From the NCBI GenBank assembly GCA_002727195.1, contig PBWH01000006.1, positions 195,018-259,017 of the forward strand: a stretch of DNA of 64,000 nucleotides. Direction: 5' to 3'. The notes under the pieces are model-generated. The model searched no databases, was not told where the DNA came from, and worked only from the letters and a program-made list of their open reading frames with translations. Positions 8,742 through 16,136 of the stretch are shown piece by piece. Position 1 is the stretch's first letter, and each line of letters opens with the position of its first letter. The position numbers and the translations under genes are program-made. The DNA is from Gemmatimonadota bacterium. Lineage in GTDB: Bacteria > Latescibacterota > UBA2968.

Positions 8742-10001
8742 CTAGTTGCTCTCGCTGTACTTGCGGATGATCAGAACGGCGTTGTGTCCGCCGAACCCAA
8801 AGGAGTTGTTGACCGCCACGTTGACCGTGGCCTCACGCGCTTCGTTGGGGACATAGTCCAAGTCGCACTTGGGGTCCGGGTTCTCGTAGTTGATGGTCGG
8901 AGGGATGATGTCCTTGTAGACGGCCAGGATACAGGCGATCGATTCGATCGCGCCCGACGCGCCGAGGAGGTGGCCGGTCATGGACTTCGTGGAACTGACC
9001 GCGACATTTTTGGCGTGGTCACCCAGGACGCTCCGGATGGCGGCCGACTCGTTCTTGTCGCCGACCGGGGTCGAGGTACCGTGGGCGTTGACATAGTCGA
9101 TGTCGTTTGACTCGATGCCGCCCTGCTTCATCGCACGTCTCAGGGCGCGAGCCCCACCTTCGCCACCAGGGGCCATGTCGGTGATGTGATGGGCGTCGCC
9201 CGTGTAGCCGGCGCCAACCACTTCCCCGTAGATCCGGGCGCCCCTGGCCTTGGCGTGTTCCAGTTCCTCTAGGATCAGCGTGCCGGAGCCTTCACCGAGG
9301 ACGAAACCGTCTCGTTCGGCATCGAACGGGCGACTCGCGCGCTCGGGTTCATCGTTCCGGGTCGATAGTGCGTGCAGGGCGGCGAACCCGCCGAGCGACA
9401 TCGGGGTGATCGCCGCTTCCGCGCCCCCCGTGATCATCACGTCCGCCTCGTCGTCCCAGATCTCGCGAGCCGCGTTACCGATCGCGTGAGAACCCGATGC
9501 GCAGGCGGTTACCGTCGTGTAGTTCGGTCCTTTGGCGCCGAACCGGATGGACGCCTGACCGGAGGTCATGTCGGCGATCATCATCGGAATGAAGAACGGG
9601 CTGATCTTTCGCGGGCCACCCTTCATCAGCGCGGTGTGCTGTGTCTCGAAGGTCGAGATTCCACCGATCCCCGATCCATAGACCACACCGAGCCGCTCGG
9701 GATCGACAACACCTTCCTGATCGATACCCGCATCGGCGACCGCCATGAAAGCCGTCGCGATCGTGTATTGCGTGAAGAGATCGGCCCGACGGACGAACTT
9801 ACGGTCCATGCCATAGAGCTCAGGGTCGAAGTCTTTGACCTCGGCGCCGATCTGAACACGAAAGTCCGATGTGTCGAACCGCTCGATCCGCCCGATCCCG
9901 GTCCGTCCGTTGATGAGCGAATGCCAATATGTTTCGGTCGTGGACCCGTTGGGGGCCAGCGTCCCGATTCCCGTGATGACGACGCGACGATCTCTGTTCA
10001 C
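8742..10001 (-). CDS. fabF: 3-oxoacyl-[acyl-carrier-protein] synthase II
   Basis: Type II fatty acid synthase elongation enzyme, 419 aa, cytoplasmic. It condenses malonyl-ACP with acyl-ACP. The thiolase-fold start VVITGIGTLAPNG is followed by the nucleophile Cys167 in TVTACASGSHAIG. The first catalytic His lies in NAHGTSTPVGDKNE, and the second lies after the KSMTGHLLGASGAIE lysine region. The glycine-rich end NNSFGFGGHNAVL is intact. It starts at GTG 10001, 16 bases after acpP, with weak AGGTG upstream. Its stop lies nine bases before the proposed rnc start. Length and motifs are normal, so it is predicted fully active. Confidence 0.97.
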   Translation of the reverse strand: MNRDRRVVITGIGTLAPNGSTTETYWHSLINGRTGIGRIERFDTSDFRVQIGAEVKDFDPELYGMDRKFVRRADLFTQYTIATAFMAVADAGIDQEGVVDPERLGVVYGSGIGGISTFETQHTALMKGGPRKISPFFIPMMIADMTSGQASIRFGAKGPNYTTVTACASGSHAIGNAAREIWDDEADVMITGGAEAAITPMSLGGFAALHALSTRNDEPERASRPFDAERDGFVLGEGSGTLILEELEHAKARGARIYGEVVGAGYTGDAHHITDMAPGGEGGARALRRAMKQGGIESNDIDYVNAHGTSTPVGDKNESAAIRSVLGDHAKNVAVSSTKSMTGHLLGASGAIESIACILAVYKDIIPPTINYENPDPKCDLDYVPNEAREATVNVAVNNSFGFGGHNAVLIIRKYSESN

Positions 10002-10017
10002 GTCCGCACCTGCCTGT

Positions 10018-10260
10018 CTATTCGCTCAGCCGCTTGTTGAGATATTCGATTGCATTACCGACGGTTTCCAGCTTCTCAGCGTCATCGTCGGGAATCTCGA
10101 TGTCGAACTCTTCCTCGAACGCCATAACCAGCTCGACCGTGTCGAGTGAGTCCGCACCCAGGTCGTCGATGAAGTGCGCTTCGGGTGCGACATTGTCCGC
10201 GTCGACGCCGAGTTGATCTACAATCAGGTCGATTACCTTCTGCTGGTTGTCATCTGCCAT
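10018..10260 (-). CDS. acpP: Acyl carrier protein
   Basis: 80-aa acidic carrier that holds growing acyl chains on a 4'-phosphopantetheine arm. The attachment serine is Ser38 in the invariant [20 protein letters not shown] context, and helix III ends in the usual [10 protein letters not shown]. It starts at ATG 10260 with a strong AGGAGG eight bases upstream, the best ribosome site in the cluster, as expected for an abundant protein. It lies between fabG and fabF in the common order. No anomalies. Confidence 0.98.
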   Translation of the reverse strand: MADDNQQKVIDLIVDQLGVDADNVAPEAHFIDDLGADSLDTVELVMAFEEEFDIEIPDDDAEKLETVGNAIEYLNKRLSE

Positions 10261-10296
10261 ACCATCCTCCTGCGGTTATGATAGGTCTTCTTTTCT

Positions 10297-11040
10297 TTAC
10301 ATGACCATGCCGCCATCCACCACGAGCGCTTGTCCCGTGATGTAGGCCGCATCGTCTGAAGCCAGGAACGCGACGGCTCCAGCGATATCGTTTGTTGATC
10401 CGAGTCGCCCCAGGGGGATGAGGTCGATCAGTGCTTCCTTGGCCTGCTCGGGCATGGCTTCCGTCATGTCGGTCGGGATGAAGCCCGGACAGACCGCGTT
10501 TACGGTGATGCCTCTGCCGGCGAGTTCCTTGGCCAGCGATTTTGTCAGACCCAGCAGGCCTGCCTTGGATGCGCTGTAATTGGCCTGACCGGCGTTGCCC
10601 ATCAAACCCACAACGGAGGAGAGGTTGATGATCCGCCCGGCGCGGGCCTTCATCATCGTGCGCGATACGGCTTTGGTGCAGAGGAAGGCGCCCTTCAGGT
10701 TGACGTCGAGGACAGCATCCCAGTCCTCCTCCTTCATCCGCATGATCAGCCCGTCTTTGTTGATCCCCGCGTTGTTGACGAGGATATCGACGGTGGGAAA
10801 GGAGTCCAGGACTGTCCTGACGAGTGCGTTTACCGCTTCCGTATTCGAGACGTCGCCCTTGACAGCCACTGCCTCACGGCCCTTGGCCCGGATCTCTTCA
10901 GCCACTGCTTCGGCGGATTCGAGCGAACGGCTGGCGCAGACGGCGACATCCGCTCCCTCATCCGCTAGTCTGTGGGCGATCGCTTTGCCGATGCCGCGAT
11001 TTCCGCCGGTAACGATCGCTTTCTTGCCTTCCAACCGCAT
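10297..11040 (-). CDS. fabG: 3-oxoacyl-[acyl-carrier-protein] reductase
   Basis: NADPH-dependent short-chain dehydrogenase of the fatty-acid elongation cycle, 247 aa. The cofactor loop is TGGNRGIGKAIA (residues 11-22), followed by the structural motif NNAGINKDG. The catalytic Ser lies in INLSSVVGLMGN, with Tyr and Lys in ANYSASKAGLLG. The C-terminus GQALVVDGGMVM is the standard FabG ending. Its ATG shares one base with the fabD stop (TGATG), pointing to coupled translation. A normal, complete gene. Confidence 0.97.
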   Translation of the reverse strand: MRLEGKKAIVTGGNRGIGKAIAHRLADEGADVAVCASRSLESAEAVAEEIRAKGREAVAVKGDVSNTEAVNALVRTVLDSFPTVDILVNNAGINKDGLIMRMKEEDWDAVLDVNLKGAFLCTKAVSRTMMKARAGRIINLSSVVGLMGNAGQANYSASKAGLLGLTKSLAKELAGRGITVNAVCPGFIPTDMTEAMPEQAKEALIDLIPLGRLGSTNDIAGAVAFLASDDAAYITGQALVVDGGMVM

Positions 11041-11960
11041 CAGTATCCGATCTTCTCGAAGTCTTCGATCGTGCCGGCCGTTTCCACGCTGAGATTCCGG
11101 TCGATTCGTCTGACCAGGCCCTTAAGTGTGCTTCCCGGGCCGACTTCGTAGGCGCTGCTGATCCCCTTTGAGGCGATCGTGGTGACGGTCTCCGTCCAGC
11201 GTACCGGCGAGACGACCTGTTCGACGAGCAGTCGCTTGAGCTCATCGGGGTCCTCCGTCGGCTCGGCCGTCACGTTGGGAACGACAGGGACGCGGGGCGC
11301 TGAAAACGTAATGCCATTGAGCGCCGCTGCTAATGCTTCGACGGCGGGCTTCATGAGGTCCGAGTGAAATGCCCCACTGACCGGCAGTTTGAGCGCTCGC
11401 TTGGCGCCCTTCTCTTTAGCGAGTTCAATGGCACGCTTGACGCCGTGATCTTCTCCCGAAATCACAAGTTGCCCCGGACAGTTATAGTTTGCTGCGCGGA
11501 CCGATCCGGCCGATGAAGCCTCTTCGCACACAGACTCGACGTCCGCATCGTCCAGGCCGATGACGGCTGCCATGCTCCCGGGGCGCGTCTTTCCGGCGGC
11601 GGACATCGCTTGGGCACGGACGCTGACCAAACGCAGTCCGTCTTCCAGTTCGATCACGCCCGCGGCAACCAGGGCGGCGAGTTCACCGACGCTGTGACCG
11701 GCCACGATGGCCGACTCGATCCCGGCCTCCTTCAGCATGTGAAGGGCCGCAACACTGTGGGTGAACACGGCGGGCTGTGTGATGGCCGTTTGGCGGAGCG
11801 ATTCTTCCGGTCCGCAGAAGCAGAACGACTTGATCCGAATGTCGAGCATTCTGTCGGCGAGGTCAAAGACGTTGACGGCCGCAGGGGAAGCGTCATACAG
11901 ATCCTTCCCCATGCCCACATACTGGGATGCCTGACCAGGGAAGAGGAATGTAATCGACAT
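11040..11960 (-). CDS. fabD: Malonyl-CoA:ACP transacylase
   Basis: Loads malonyl groups onto ACP to supply the elongation cycle. The N-terminus MSITFLFPGQASQYVGMG is typical. The nucleophile is Ser90 in AGHSVGELAALVAAG (Val replaces the commoner Leu, a tolerated change). The catalytic His lies in SGAFHSDLMKPA. The start is placed at ATG 11960, giving 306 aa and matching the family N-terminus. An in-frame GTG at 11984 would overlap the end of fabH and add eight unlikely residues. It lies between fabH and fabG, and its stop overlaps the fabG start. Confidence 0.96.
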   Translation of the reverse strand: MSITFLFPGQASQYVGMGKDLYDASPAAVNVFDLADRMLDIRIKSFCFCGPEESLRQTAITQPAVFTHSVAALHMLKEAGIESAIVAGHSVGELAALVAAGVIELEDGLRLVSVRAQAMSAAGKTRPGSMAAVIGLDDADVESVCEEASSAGSVRAANYNCPGQLVISGEDHGVKRAIELAKEKGAKRALKLPVSGAFHSDLMKPAVEALAAALNGITFSAPRVPVVPNVTAEPTEDPDELKRLLVEQVVSPVRWTETVTTIASKGISSAYEVGPGSTLKGLVRRIDRNLSVETAGTIEDFEKIGY

Positions 11961-11971
11961 GAGTCCGTATC

Positions 11972-12985
11972 TCAGTATGCCCACTTCACGAGGGCGCTGC
12001 CCCAGGCGTATCCGCCGCCTGCGGTGGCCATCACGATGTAGTCGCCTCGCTCGATCCGCTTGGTTTCAACTGCTTCCCAAAGGGCGATCGGGACGGTCGC
12101 GTCGGTCGTGTTACCGAATTTATCGATGTTGATGAGGATCTTTTCTTCGGGGAGCTTCATCCGGCGTGCTGCTGCCATGATGATACGACGGTTCGCCTGG
12201 TGGGGGACGAGAAGCTTGATGTCGTCAGCGGTCAGACCGTTCCGTTCGATGATCCGCCCGGAGACGTCGGCCATGTTCGTGCTGGCGAACTTCATGACGG
12301 CGCGGCCGTTCTGTTTTACGTAGTGCATCCGCTGGTCGACTGTCTCGTGACTGGCAGGATGCAGGCTTCCGCCGCCAGGTTGGCACAGGTGCTCACCTCC
12401 GGAGCCATCGACGTGGAAGATGAAGTCCTGGATGCAGTGATCGTCTTCGGTCGGTTCGAGAAGGACGCCGCCTGCCCCGTCACCGAACAGGATGCAGGTG
12501 TTCCGGTCGGTGTAGTCGATGAAGGCGCTCATTTTGTCGCCGCCGATGACGAGCACTTTCTTGTGTGTACCGGCCTGGATGAACTGAGCGCCGACCGTCA
12601 CGGCATAGACGAACCCGGCACAGGCTGCGGAGAGGTCGAATCCCCAGGCGTTCTCAGCCCCGATGTTGTTCTGGACGAGGCACGCCGTCGCAGGGAAGAC
12701 CATGTCCGGCGTGATGGTGGCGACGAGGATAAGGTCGATCTCGCTGGCGGAGATCCCGCGCTGTTCCAGGATCTGTTCCGCCACCTTGGTACATAGGTGA
12801 GCGGTAGCGAGGTTCGGGTCCTTGAGGATGCGACGCTCTTTGATTCCGACGTGCGACACGATCCACTCATCGTTCGTGTCGACCAGCTTCTCGAGATCGT
12901 CGTTGGTGAGCCGGTCCTCAGGAACGTAGTGCGCTACGCTCGTGATCGCGGCTCTCAAGGGATTTGGCATTCCAGCATTTCCCAT
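11972..12985 (-). CDS. fabH: 3-oxoacyl-[acyl-carrier-protein] synthase III
   Basis: Initiating condensing enzyme joining acetyl-CoA (or a branched primer) to malonyl-ACP, 337 aa. The catalytic triad is visible: Cys122 in [11 protein letters not shown], His in [10 protein letters not shown] and Asn in [12 protein letters not shown]. The C-terminus [13 protein letters not shown] is normal. Two close in-frame ATGs exist (12985 and 12970). The second is preceded by GGAAATGCTGGA and may be the true start; the longer form is kept here. Only 38 bases separate it from rpmF, so plsX, which usually sits between them, is absent. Confidence 0.96.
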   Translation of the reverse strand: MGNAGMPNPLRAAITSVAHYVPEDRLTNDDLEKLVDTNDEWIVSHVGIKERRILKDPNLATAHLCTKVAEQILEQRGISASEIDLILVATITPDMVFPATACLVQNNIGAENAWGFDLSAACAGFVYAVTVGAQFIQAGTHKKVLVIGGDKMSAFIDYTDRNTCILFGDGAGGVLLEPTEDDHCIQDFIFHVDGSGGEHLCQPGGGSLHPASHETVDQRMHYVKQNGRAVMKFASTNMADVSGRIIERNGLTADDIKLLVPHQANRRIIMAAARRMKLPEEKILINIDKFGNTTDATVPIALWEAVETKRIERGDYIVMATAGGGYAWGSALVKWAY

Positions 12986-13023
12986 CTGTGTGACGTGCAG
13001 GTCAGAATATAGGAAACTCTAAG

Positions 13024-13206
13024 CTAGATGCCTTCGCCTTCGATGACTTCGCGACCGTTGTAGTAGCCGCAGTTTCCGCATACGCGGTGGGGGATCCGTG
13101 TCGAGCCGCAGTTCGGGCACGCGGTCGTGTTGACGGCCTTGAGCTTCCAGTGCGTCCGGCGCTTGCCGGTACGCGAGTTTGAGCTTCTACGCTTTGGATG
13201 TGCCAC
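13024..13206 (-). CDS. rpmF: 50S ribosomal protein L32
   Basis: Small basic ribosomal protein, 60 aa. It begins AHPKRRSSNSRTGKRRTHWKL after the initiator, as in other L32 proteins, and carries a zinc ribbon with two CxxC pairs (CPNCGSTRIPHRVCGNCGYY). The start is placed at GTG 13206 because GAGGAG lies seven bases upstream and the family N-terminus begins there. The open frame extends to 13239 but those residues are outside the family. It sits between yceD and fabH, a common bacterial arrangement linking ribosome and lipid synthesis genes. Confidence 0.97.
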   Translation of the reverse strand: MAHPKRRSSNSRTGKRRTHWKLKAVNTTACPNCGSTRIPHRVCGNCGYYNGREVIEGEGI

Positions 13207-13281
13207 GTCTTTTCTCCTCGTTACTGACTTCTGCTGCAATCCTTCGACGGGCGACCCGACCGGGTTGCCCGTATGCTTCGA

Positions 13282-13821
13282 TTATTCGCCCAGTTTAACC
13301 TGCTTGAGGGCCGCCCACCTTGGATCGGTTTCGTTGGCGCCGCTGGCCGCCTTCTCGATCTCTTCGACCTGGGCCAGGTTCGGACACGTCCCCGACTCGT
13401 AGGCCTCACAGACGGGGTTGATCGGGATCTCTAGCAGGATGTAGTCTCTGACTTCCTTCCCCAGATCGAGTTCGTCCGATTCCTCGTCCAGCCAGATCAG
13501 CGTTTCGTCTTCGTCACCTTCCATGCCGCGCGGTTTGCCGGTCTGGAAAACGAAGGAGAACTCCGCCTCGTAAGGACGCTCGATCTGTTCGCTGCATCGG
13601 GCACAGTCGGCACGAATCGTGAATGTCGACTTCCCGACGGCCGACAGCGCCTCGCTCAGCTTATGCAGGGTGACCGACGTGCTGATCTCGCCCGTGAATA
13701 CAGCCTCGTCACCCTGGATGTCCAGGTCTGCGGGATCCTGCTCGAAGGCGAACTTCGATTCACCCTCCTCGAGCTCCCGTAGGTCGATCTTCATCGCGTT
13801 TTCGGCAGCGGGCTCTTCCAT
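13282..13821 (-). CDS. yceD: DUF177 / YceD family protein
   Basis: 179-aa member of DUF177, a protein nearly always encoded just before rpmF and linked in other bacteria to 23S rRNA processing. Visible features are a CARC pair (CARCSEQIERPYEAEF), a second Cys pair in PVCEAYESGTCPN and the family end DPRWAALKQVK. The acidic middle (GMEGDEDETLIWLDEESDELDLG) is typical. It starts at ATG 13821, six bases after the ndk stop. Role by family only. Confidence 0.9.
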   Translation of the reverse strand: MEEPAAENAMKIDLRELEEGESKFAFEQDPADLDIQGDEAVFTGEISTSVTLHKLSEALSAVGKSTFTIRADCARCSEQIERPYEAEFSFVFQTGKPRGMEGDEDETLIWLDEESDELDLGKEVRDYILLEIPINPVCEAYESGTCPNLAQVEEIEKAASGANETDPRWAALKQVKLGE

Positions 13822-13827
13822 AGCGCT

Positions 13828-14226
13828 CTAACCGAAGTAGTGAGCGATCTCTACCTGTGCGTTTTCGTGCGAGTCGGACCCGTGAACGGCGTTATTCTGG
13901 ATGTTCGAACCGTGGGCGTGCCGGATCGTTCCTTCAGCCGCCTCTTCCGGGTTCGTCGCGCCGATGACCTCGCGGAGCTTGGTGACGGCATCCTCACGCT
14001 CCAGAGCCATCGGAACACAAGGACCGGACGTCATGAAGTCGACCAGGTCGTTGTAGAAGGGGCGTTCCTTGTGTACCTCGTAGAACTTACCCGCCTGTTT
14101 GCGCGTCTGCCGAAGCATCCTCAGTTCAACGACTTTGAAGCCTTGCTCCTCGACTCTCCGGATGATGTCTCCGACGACGTTTTTCTCGACGGCATCCGGC
14201 TTCACGATCATCAATGTTCTTTCCAT
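13828..14226 (-). CDS. ndk: Nucleoside diphosphate kinase
   Basis: Transfers gamma-phosphate between nucleoside triphosphates and diphosphates through a phospho-histidine. The N-terminus [15 protein letters not shown] and the active-site motif [12 protein letters not shown] with its histidine are clear. The [12 protein letters not shown] segment replaces the commoner GTIRADFG. The second of two adjacent ATGs (14226) is preferred because it sits seven bases from GGAG, giving 132 aa. It is the first gene of the leftward operon and has its own promoter (14304-14332). Complete and probably active. Confidence 0.96.
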   Translation of the reverse strand: MERTLMIVKPDAVEKNVVGDIIRRVEEQGFKVVELRMLRQTRKQAGKFYEVHKERPFYNDLVDFMTSGPCVPMALEREDAVTKLREVIGATNPEEAAEGTIRHAHGSNIQNNAVHGSDSHENAQVEIAHYFG

Positions 14227-14303
14227 CATCCCTCTCCTGCACCCACAAAAAAAGGGCCCCTAACAAAAAAGGCCACTTTAAACCTATCCCACTGAAGTTG
14301 AAG

Positions 14304-14332
14304 AACATAGAAGGGGGATCATGTTTTGTCAA
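14304..14332 (-). promoter_or_regulatory. Sigma70-type promoter for the ndk-yceD-rpmF-fab operon
   Basis: On the minus strand, a perfect -35 TTGACA (14332-14327) is followed after 17 bases by TATGTT (14309-14304) as the -10. The distance to the ndk start leaves a leader of about 75 bases. That leader contains two poly-T tracts around GGCC/GGGCCC segments, which could form weak hairpins. This is the only strong leftward promoter seen ahead of the fatty-acid genes. Confidence 0.7.
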
Positions 14333-14358
14333 CCGAAACCTCCGAGAGATCGCTGGGC

Positions 14359-14372
14359 CCCCGAATTCGGGG
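14359..14372. promoter_or_regulatory. Perfect 14-bp palindrome between divergent promoters (operator candidate)
   Basis: CCCCGAATTCGGGG is its own reverse complement. It lies between the -35 of the leftward ndk/fab promoter and the -35 of the rightward ether-lipid promoter, ten bases from the latter. Position and symmetry suggest a dimeric regulator site acting on both operons. I cannot name a factor, and it does not match the FapR or FabR sites I know. Confidence 0.45.
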
Positions 14373-14381
14373 AAAATTGGG

Positions 14382-14410
14382 TTGACACCCCATGACACAG
14401 GGACTTTTAT
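14382..14410 (+). promoter_or_regulatory. Sigma70-type promoter for the ether-lipid operon
   Basis: TTGACA at 14382-14387, a 17-base spacer, then TTTTAT at 14405-14410 as the -10. Transcription would begin near 14417. This rules out the TTG at 14411 as start of the reductase gene and supports ATG 14483. Confidence 0.65.
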
Positions 14411-14482
14411 TTGTTCGCTCTTTCTACGGCCTATTTGACCTCCCCTGTCGGGCTTACGACGACTCCTTCTGGTCGTTCACTG

Positions 14483-16126
14483 ATGCCCCAATCTATGCAA
14501 AGCATTCCAGAATACCTGAAAGACAAGGTTCTGTTTGTGACCGGCGCCACCGGCTTCGTCGGCAAGGCTGTCGTGGTCCAAGCACTTCGCCACGTGCCAG
14601 ACATCAAGCGGATCTATGTCCCTGCCCGGGAACGCAAGCTTAAGAGCGGTGGGACCCAGTCCGCCGAGGTCCGCCTGAATCAGGTGATCGCCTCCAGCGC
14701 CTTCGACGTGCTCCGGAAGGAGTGGGGAGACGCGTTCGAGGCACGCGTGCACGAGAAACTCAGCGTTGTCGCCTGGAAGGGGCTCGAGTATGACGACCTG
14801 GGCATAGAGGACGAGACGTGGGCCCAGCTGCAGTCCGAGGTCGACGTGGTTATCAGCAGCGCGGCGACGGTCGTGTTCGACGAACCTGTGGACATGGCGC
14901 TCCGTCAGAACGCGATAGGGCTGCAGCGGGTGCTCGATTTCTCGAAGGGCTGCAAGAATGCCTGCTTCGTCTACGTGTCGACCGCGTATGTGAACGGACA
15001 GATGACCGGGAAGATTCCCGAGGCGCTGCTCCCGCCCGATACGTCGATCGCCCAACAGTTGGGGAACGGCGCGGCGCCCAGGTATGACCTGGATGAGCAG
15101 ATCGCCGAGATCGAGGCATTCGCCGAGCGTGTGCGGGATGAGGCGGAGACACCCGCCCAGTCGGCCGTGTTCAAAGAGCAGTTGGTGCGGCAGAACCGGG
15201 GGAAGCGGGTCACGGAGCATCGGCTCGACCACCAGCTGGATGCGCTCAAGGAACGCTGGATACAGGGCCGGCTCGTTCGAGAAGGTCTCCGGCGGGGTCG
15301 CCATCACGGTTGGAACGACGCCTACACGATGACAAAGGCGATGGGAGAACAGCTCCTGCAGAGAGAACGAGGCGACCTTCCGGTGGCCATCGTTCGACCG
15401 TCGATCATCGAATCCAGCTTGCAGGATCCCGAGCCCGGTTGGCTAGAGGGCCTGAAAGTTGCCGATCCCCTGATCGCTCACTTCAGCAAGGGGCGACTGT
15501 CCGACTTTCCCGGTGATCCCCAGGCGGTCATGGACGTGATTCCCGTCGATATTGTGGCCAACGCGATCCTGTCCGTCGTGCCGCGGATTCGCGAGACCGA
15601 CCAGATCGAGGTGTATCACGTCGGAACGGGTGCGCGGAATCCAATCCGGTTTGGCGAGATTTTCGACTACGTCTACGACTACTACCGCGCGAATCCGGTG
15701 CTGGACAGGGACGGAAACCCGATTCACGTCTCGCGCTGGCGATTCCCGACCGTCGAGCGGTTCGAACGCTGGTGTTGGTTCCGATACAAGCTCCCGATGG
15801 CCATGCTCCGCTGGATGCTGGACCGGCTGCCTGAATCGAATCGCACCAACCGACTGATGCGAACGATCACGCGGGGGGAGGCCACGCTGGAACGCGTGCT
15901 CGCCCTGTGTGAGATCTACGCACCCTATACGTTCCTAGACTGCCGTTTCGAGACGCAGAATCTCGACCGGATCTACAACGAGATGCATCCTGAAGACCGG
16001 CAGCGGTTCAACACCGACGTGAGCCGAATCGATTGGCAATCCTACGTCCAGGACACGCATATCCCCGGTCTTCACCGCCACGTCCTGAAGTCGGAGCTCA
16101 CCGCTGACAACCGCAACGGCGGGTAA
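14483..16126 (+). CDS. Fatty acyl-CoA reductase, alcohol-forming (NAD_binding_4 + FAR_C)
   Basis: 547-aa reductase of the FAR family, which converts acyl-CoA (or acyl-ACP) to fatty alcohol with NADPH. A Rossmann loop GATGFVG lies at residues 21-27 and YVSTAYVNG follows. The catalytic Tyr281 and Lys285 sit in AYTMTKAMGEQ, and AIVRPSIIESS follows. The C-terminal sterile/FAR_C domain has the family end RFNTDVSRIDWQSYV. A charged insertion near residues 195-270 resembles that of bacterial FARs. The start is ATG 14483 (ATG 14495 also possible); no clear ribosome site is seen. It is first in an operon with an acyltransferase, an alkyl-DHAP synthase and a reductase, so it probably supplies the fatty alcohol for ether-bond formation. 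Confidence 0.88.
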   Translation: MPQSMQSIPEYLKDKVLFVTGATGFVGKAVVVQALRHVPDIKRIYVPARERKLKSGGTQSAEVRLNQVIASSAFDVLRKEWGDAFEARVHEKLSVVAWKGLEYDDLGIEDETWAQLQSEVDVVISSAATVVFDEPVDMALRQNAIGLQRVLDFSKGCKNACFVYVSTAYVNGQMTGKIPEALLPPDTSIAQQLGNGAAPRYDLDEQIAEIEAFAERVRDEAETPAQSAVFKEQLVRQNRGKRVTEHRLDHQLDALKERWIQGRLVREGLRRGRHHGWNDAYTMTKAMGEQLLQRERGDLPVAIVRPSIIESSLQDPEPGWLEGLKVADPLIAHFSKGRLSDFPGDPQAVMDVIPVDIVANAILSVVPRIRETDQIEVYHVGTGARNPIRFGEIFDYVYDYYRANPVLDRDGNPIHVSRWRFPTVERFERWCWFRYKLPMAMLRWMLDRLPESNRTNRLMRTITRGEATLERVLALCEIYAPYTFLDCRFETQNLDRIYNEMHPEDRQRFNTDVSRIDWQSYVQDTHIPGLHRHVLKSELTADNRNGG

Positions 16127-16136
16127 GGTTGTCGTT

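Noticed and set aside
14230-14303. Poly-T and GGCC segments in the ndk leader as an attenuator
   Set aside because: Only about four pairs form between the GGCC arms, too weak to call without folding and conservation data.
14411-14482. TTG 14411 as the start of the acyl reductase
   Set aside because: It lies directly after a -10 box, before the expected transcript start, and the added residues are not family-like; ATG 14483 fits better.
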